A stretch of 64,000 nucleotides of DNA from Megaleporinus macrocephalus (lineage: Eukaryota > Chordata > Actinopteri > Characiformes > Anostomidae). This document shows positions 59,454 to 64,000 of this stretch, piece after piece. The position numbers and the translations under genes were made by a program. The notes beneath the pieces are model-generated. The model was not told the origin of the DNA, searched no databases, and saw only the letters and a list, made by a program, of their open reading frames with translations. Position 1 is the stretch's first letter; each line of letters starts with the position of its first letter. The stretch covers positions 36,578,162 to 36,642,161 of the forward strand of contig CM038704.1 in assembly GCA_021613375.1 (NCBI GenBank), read 5' to 3'.

Positions 59454-61718
59454 ATGTCCATTACTAGCACAACAGACATTGATGGCTTCATGACGGTGAC
59501 CCACGGGGATGTAACAGGGCAACATGGACCTGAGGCTAACCCACAGGAACAGATTGGGGGTAAAAACTCTTTCATTCACTCAGTTATGGTACAAGGAGAG
59601 TGCCTAGCTGCAGAATTATAAAAAGATTTGCAATAACAGTAATAATTATATTATACCTTTAATACACCGCCATGAATAAGTATTTTTTAAATGTTCTCTA
59701 TTTTTTGCCACAAGGTGGTTTCGGGTCTATTAACTCCTCAAACTAAATGTAATATTGGACATAGAGAACAAGAAGAAACACAAAGTACTGTATTTAAATT
59801 ATCATGTTATTAACTGGCCGAAAAGAAAGTGCAATACGTTTATCAGCCAAGTGCACATGTATTTTAAAAATGGTTGTGCAATGGTTGTGCCACTTTAAGC
59901 AGCAACAACCGCAGCCTTCTTATAGCTATAATTCAGAGCTCCTCGTCCTTGTGTCTTTTTAACCAGTTCCTTTTCTCAGATTTAAATAGAATGTATTTAT
60001 TCCATATTTAAACTGTTCTCTGTTGTTCTACACAGAAGGTGTGTGACTTTGATCAGAGTGAAAAATGTTTAGACGCAGTTTTACACACCCATTTACACCA
60101 TATGATTTGGTCCCAGAATGAAATGAGCTGGAAGAACTTTTTTTAACCTTAAATGAATCAATCAGCATTTATTTATACAACACATTTTACAACCAGTGTT
60201 GTCTCAAAGCAGCTTTGCAGAAAAGCAGTTTATGAAAAAAAAGAAAAATAAAGGATAGAAAGAAAAACGAGTCCATGCATGACAATGAATGTAAGAAATG
60301 GTGTCCAGGTCCAAGCCCCCCCAGAGCAAGCAGGAGGCAACCGTGGCAGGAAAAACTTCCTTGATAAAAAGAAGAAACCTTGAGAGAAGCCCAGGCTAAA
60401 ATCAAAAACAAAAACAAAGTTAATGGGATTATATGACAGGTTACAACACGAAGCTTGACTTGAACATGTTACATAAATATTCAAATTCAGGAGGTTGTGT
60501 TGTAAACCATCTCATAGGTTCTCTGTCAAAGTGGCAGATGACAGGCTTTATAATTTGTTGAAGACTGACATGTTTGATCATTTTTTTTACTTTCAGTAAA
60601 TGAGTTGTTTATTTATTATTATTCCATCCATCCATTATCTGCCGCTTAATCCCTCTAGTCAGGGGCACAGGGGGGCTGGAGTCAATCCCAGCATCATCGG
60701 GCAAGGGCGGGGTACACCATGGACAGTTCGCCAGTCCATCACATGGCCAACACTGGGATTGACTCAAGGCCCATGTGACCCCGACTAGCGGGATAAAGCG
60801 AAAGATAACGGATGGAGGGATTATTATTATTATTATTATTGTTATTACTATTATAATTATTATTACTTTTAGTTAATAACAGTTAATAATTATTGGTAAC
60901 AACAACAACAACAATAATAATAATAATAACAATAAAAACAATAACAATAACAACAATGACAATACCAACAACAACAATAACAATAACAATAATAAAAGTA
61001 ATGATAACAACATCAATAACGTTAACATCAATAACAACAACAATAATAACAATACCAATACCAACAATAACAATAACAATAGCAATAACAATAGCAACAA
61101 CAACAATAATGATAATAATAATAACAATAACAGCAATAACAATAACAACAATAACAATAATAAAAGTAACAATAACAATGACAACCAACAATAACAACAA
61201 CAATAATAATAACAATAACAATAACAACAACAACAATAACAATGACAAAAGCAAAACAATAAAAATAACAACTATAACAATAACAATAACAATAGCAATA
61301 ATAATAACAACAACAATAACAACAATAACAACAACAAAATTAACAATAACAATAGTAACAATTACTATTACAATAACAACAACAACAATAACAATAACAG
61401 CAACAATAACAATACTAACAGCAATAACAATAACAATAACATAACAACAACAAAAATAAAATTAACAATAACCACAATAACAATAACAAAAATTACAATA
61501 ACAATAACAAAAGTAACAACAACAGCAACAGTAATAATAATAGCAATAGCAATAACACTAACACTAACACTAACAATAACATTAATAAAAGTAACAATAA
61601 CAACAACAACAATAATAATAATAGCAACAAAAATAACAACAACAATAATAATAATAACAACAACAACAACAAAAGCAATAACAATAACAATAGCAATAAT
61701 AAAAGTAACAACAACAAC

Positions 61719-61750
<32 letters not shown>

Positions 61751-62263
61751 CAATAATAATAATAATTATTGTGACAAATATGTAAGAATTTTATTATAAA
61801 GAAAATACAGGAATGTCATTATAATACCTGGATATTTTGTATTTTCCACAGGCAATGCAAATAATGGTTGGAGTCATACACCTTGTGTGTGGCATTGTGG
61901 TAACATTCACCGCCTCATCAGCTGCTTTTCATATTGGAATTTATTTCTGGGGCGCTCTGACTGTAAGCTCTGAGATTATTATTAAAAAGTATTAAATCAA
62001 TATATTTTTTTTCCAGTCCTGCTCACTTAGTGTCTAATAAATCCTTATTGTTAAGTTATTTCAGAGGTTAAAACTGGTCTGATTTTTAATTAGGGAAGAG
62101 CTGTAGAGAAGGAAGGTTCCAGGTGCATGAACATAATGCACTGGAACTCCTTTCTAAAGTGTAAATATTCCCAGTTCATTATCTCATTATCATTTTTTCA
62201 CTCTTTCAGTACATCCTTACTGGTATTCTGACTATCACTGCAGAGAAGAGGAACCCATGTGTG
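59454..62263 (+). CDS. MS4A gene 5 (5' part; 3' exons lie beyond the window), possible frameshift at first donor
   Basis: Coding exons seen: 59,454 to the donor at about 59,558; 61,852-61,962; 62,210-62,263. Exon 1 begins at 59,432 after TTTCTTACAG and reads MSITSTTDIDGFMTVTHGDV...QEQIG. GFMTVTH parallels GFTIVTH of gene 1. Exons 2 and 3 (AMQIMVGVIHLVCGIVVTF; YFWGALT/YILTGILTIT; EKRNPCV) give helix 1 and most of helix 2 and align with gene 4. At the exon 1 donor there are five G before TAAAA: the only GT leaves one extra base, so exon 2 would be read out of frame. One fewer G would restore phase 0. So this is a young pseudogene, an assembly homopolymer error, or a gene with an unseen extra exon. 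The next exon is expected about 40 bp past the window end. Confidence 0.7.
60130..60480 (+). repeat. Dispersed fish repeat with GAAGAAACCTTGAGAG tail
   Basis: CAGCATTTATTTATACAACAC, TCTCAAAGCAGCTTTGCAGA, GCAAGCAGGAGGCAACCGTG and GAAGAAACCTTGAGAGAAGC are pieces of a common fish repeat recognised from memory. It lies in intron 1 of MS4A gene 5. Confidence 0.55.
60625..60820 (+). repeat. Dispersed teleost repeat, copy 2
   Basis: CCATCCATTATCTGCCGCTT, GGGCTGGAGTCAATCCCAGC and CAGTTCGCCAGTCCATCACA match the copy at 4,025-4,300. Confidence 0.7.
60897..61767. repeat. Degenerate AAC/AAT trinucleotide tract, about 0.9 kb
   Basis: Nearly all positions follow a 3-bp rhythm of AAC, AAT, with AAA, AGC and ACT variants and frequent 6-bp AATAAC. 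It is preceded by an (ATT)n tract (60,820-60,860). Long ORFs on both strands (Thr/Ile/Asn or Leu/Val runs) are artefacts. It is in intron 1 of MS4A gene 5, about 85 bp before the exon 2 acceptor. Confidence 0.95.
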
Positions 62264-62589
62264 GTATGTAAACTTCTGTATTCCCTACAGTGGTGTTTAC
62301 CCTTCAAAGTTACAGTTATTGTGGACAAAACAAGAGAATGTTATCACTAGCAGTGATGTATTGAATATTACTAACTCATTACTCATAACCCATACCAAAT
62401 ATGTATTTGTACACTGAAGGAGAGATGTGTTTTTATTGCTAAAATGTGTTAAAATGTATCAATTTTGTAGACATAGAATAGACATAATTTACATTTTTAT
62501 CCCTTTCTTTAGTATTTAATGACAAAGATACAAAGTTCAGACTCGAATCTGCTGATTTAGTGTGTACACTGAAAGTAGATATAGAACTA

Positions 62590-63235
62590 CCATATAGGAG
62601 CACTTTGTAGTTCTGCAGTTACAGATCGTAGTCCTTCTATTCCTCTGCATGAATTGCTTATCCCCTTTCACCCTGTTTTTTAATGGTCAGGACTGCCACA
62701 AGACCACCACAGAGCAGGTATTATTTGGGTGGTGGATCATTCTTAGTGCTGAAGTGACACTGACGTGCTGGTAGTGTGTTAGTGTATGTTGTGCTTCTAA
62801 AGTGTTAAACACCTCAGTGTTACTGCTGGACCAAGAATCGTTCACGAACCAGCAACATCCAGCCAACAGTGTCCTGTGGACAGTGTCCTGTGACCACTGA
62901 TGAAGGACTAGAGGAACACAAACTGTACATTAATAGATGAGCTATCATCTCTGACTTTACATCTACAAGATGGACCAGCAAAGTAGAAGTGCCTAATAGA
63001 GTGGACGATGAGTGGACACAGTGTTTAAAAACTCTAGCAACACTTCTGTGTCTGATCTACTTGTACCAGCACAACACACACTAACACATCACAACCATGC
63101 ACCCAAATAATATCTTTTCTGTGGTGGACTTGTATGGTCCTGATAATTGAAGAACAGGGCAACAAAGTATACAGAGAATCAGATGCACTACAGTCTGTAA
63201 GTGTGCAACTACAAAGGGCACCTGTATTGTAAGTG
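62590..63235. mobile_element. Fold-back (palindromic) element, MS4A gene 5 intron 3
   Basis: The left arm (from AGGAGCACTTTGTAGTTCTG, 62,598) is the approximate reverse complement of the right arm (ACTACAAAGGGCACCTGT, 63,210). GACCACCACAGAGCAGG (62,703) pairs with TCTTTTCTGTGGTGGAC (63,114). Arms are about 160 bp with a 320-bp centre. TATGGCTGATTGGTGTA at 63,290-63,306 may be an outer terminus. I recall the family as widespread in characiform fishes. Confidence 0.65.
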
Positions 63236-63311
63236 GAGCTGATAAAATGGGCAATCTGTGTAAATATAAGGAATACAAGGTATTAATGTTATGGCTGATT
63301 GGTGTATTTAT

Positions 63312-64000
<689 letters not shown>

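Noticed and set aside
60873..61753. Long low-complexity ORFs on both strands (Leu-rich, Thr/Ile/Asn-rich)
   Set aside because: They are all products of the AAC/AAT trinucleotide tract within an intron.

Overview
The window looks like a teleost fish chromosome segment. It is AT-rich, with small exons bounded by GT/AG sites, many decayed LINEs, hAT-type MITEs and long microsatellites. Several dispersed repeats resemble ones I associate with otophysan fishes (characins, catfishes, knifefishes). That placement is inference from memory.

The real genes are a cluster of five membrane-spanning 4-domain (MS4A, CD20-like) genes that can be assembled exon by exon. Genes 1 (1,819-5,272), 2 (11,813-13,683) and 3 (36,762-41,527) are on the minus strand. 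They share the first-exon ending KGEPKALG and a second exon opening TVQIMIG. Genes 4 (44,512-54,056) and 5 (59,454 to beyond the window end) are on the plus strand and form a second subtype lacking KGEPKALG. Gene 4 ends in a PPSY (PPxY-type) tail. Gene 5 loses its 3' exons at the window edge and carries a one-base phase problem at its first coding donor. Genes 3 and 4 are head to head, with first exons about 1.7 kb apart. All complete models predict 200-224 residue, four-helix proteins, and nearly all introns are phase 0.

The most striking structure is a 15-kb tandem array (16,603-31,591) of a 42-bp unit, about 357 copies, upstream of gene 2. The left 6 kb keeps exact 42-bp spacing, so it reads as a spurious 2,020-codon ORF, and it contains a 1,302-bp (31-unit) higher-order duplication. 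The right 9 kb has periodic +2 units and 758-bp higher-order blocks. A small diverged array of the same unit lies in intron 3 of gene 2. The giant array is flanked by paralogous upstream segments: a short block at 16,093 recurs at 32,045, and an orphan MS4A-type first exon and promoter lies at about 32,322-32,440. This suggests the array grew inside a duplicated MS4A locus, perhaps replacing a gene.

The rest is transposon-rich. An RTE/BovB-like LINE (minus, 7.7-10.3 kb) is split by another LINE 3' end. An L2/CR1-type LINE (33.5-35.4 kb) follows a Tc1 transposase scrap. A LINE in gene 4 intron 5 (48.7-51.85 kb) has two minus-strand LINE tails nested in it. Two hAT-like MITEs have perfect 8-bp target duplications (2,777-3,362 and 54,294-54,791). 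A TIR-bearing MITE family has at least five copies. There is a fold-back element at about 62.59-63.24 kb, several intronic minisatellites, and a 0.9-kb degenerate AAC/AAT tract. No tRNA, rRNA or CRISPR was seen.
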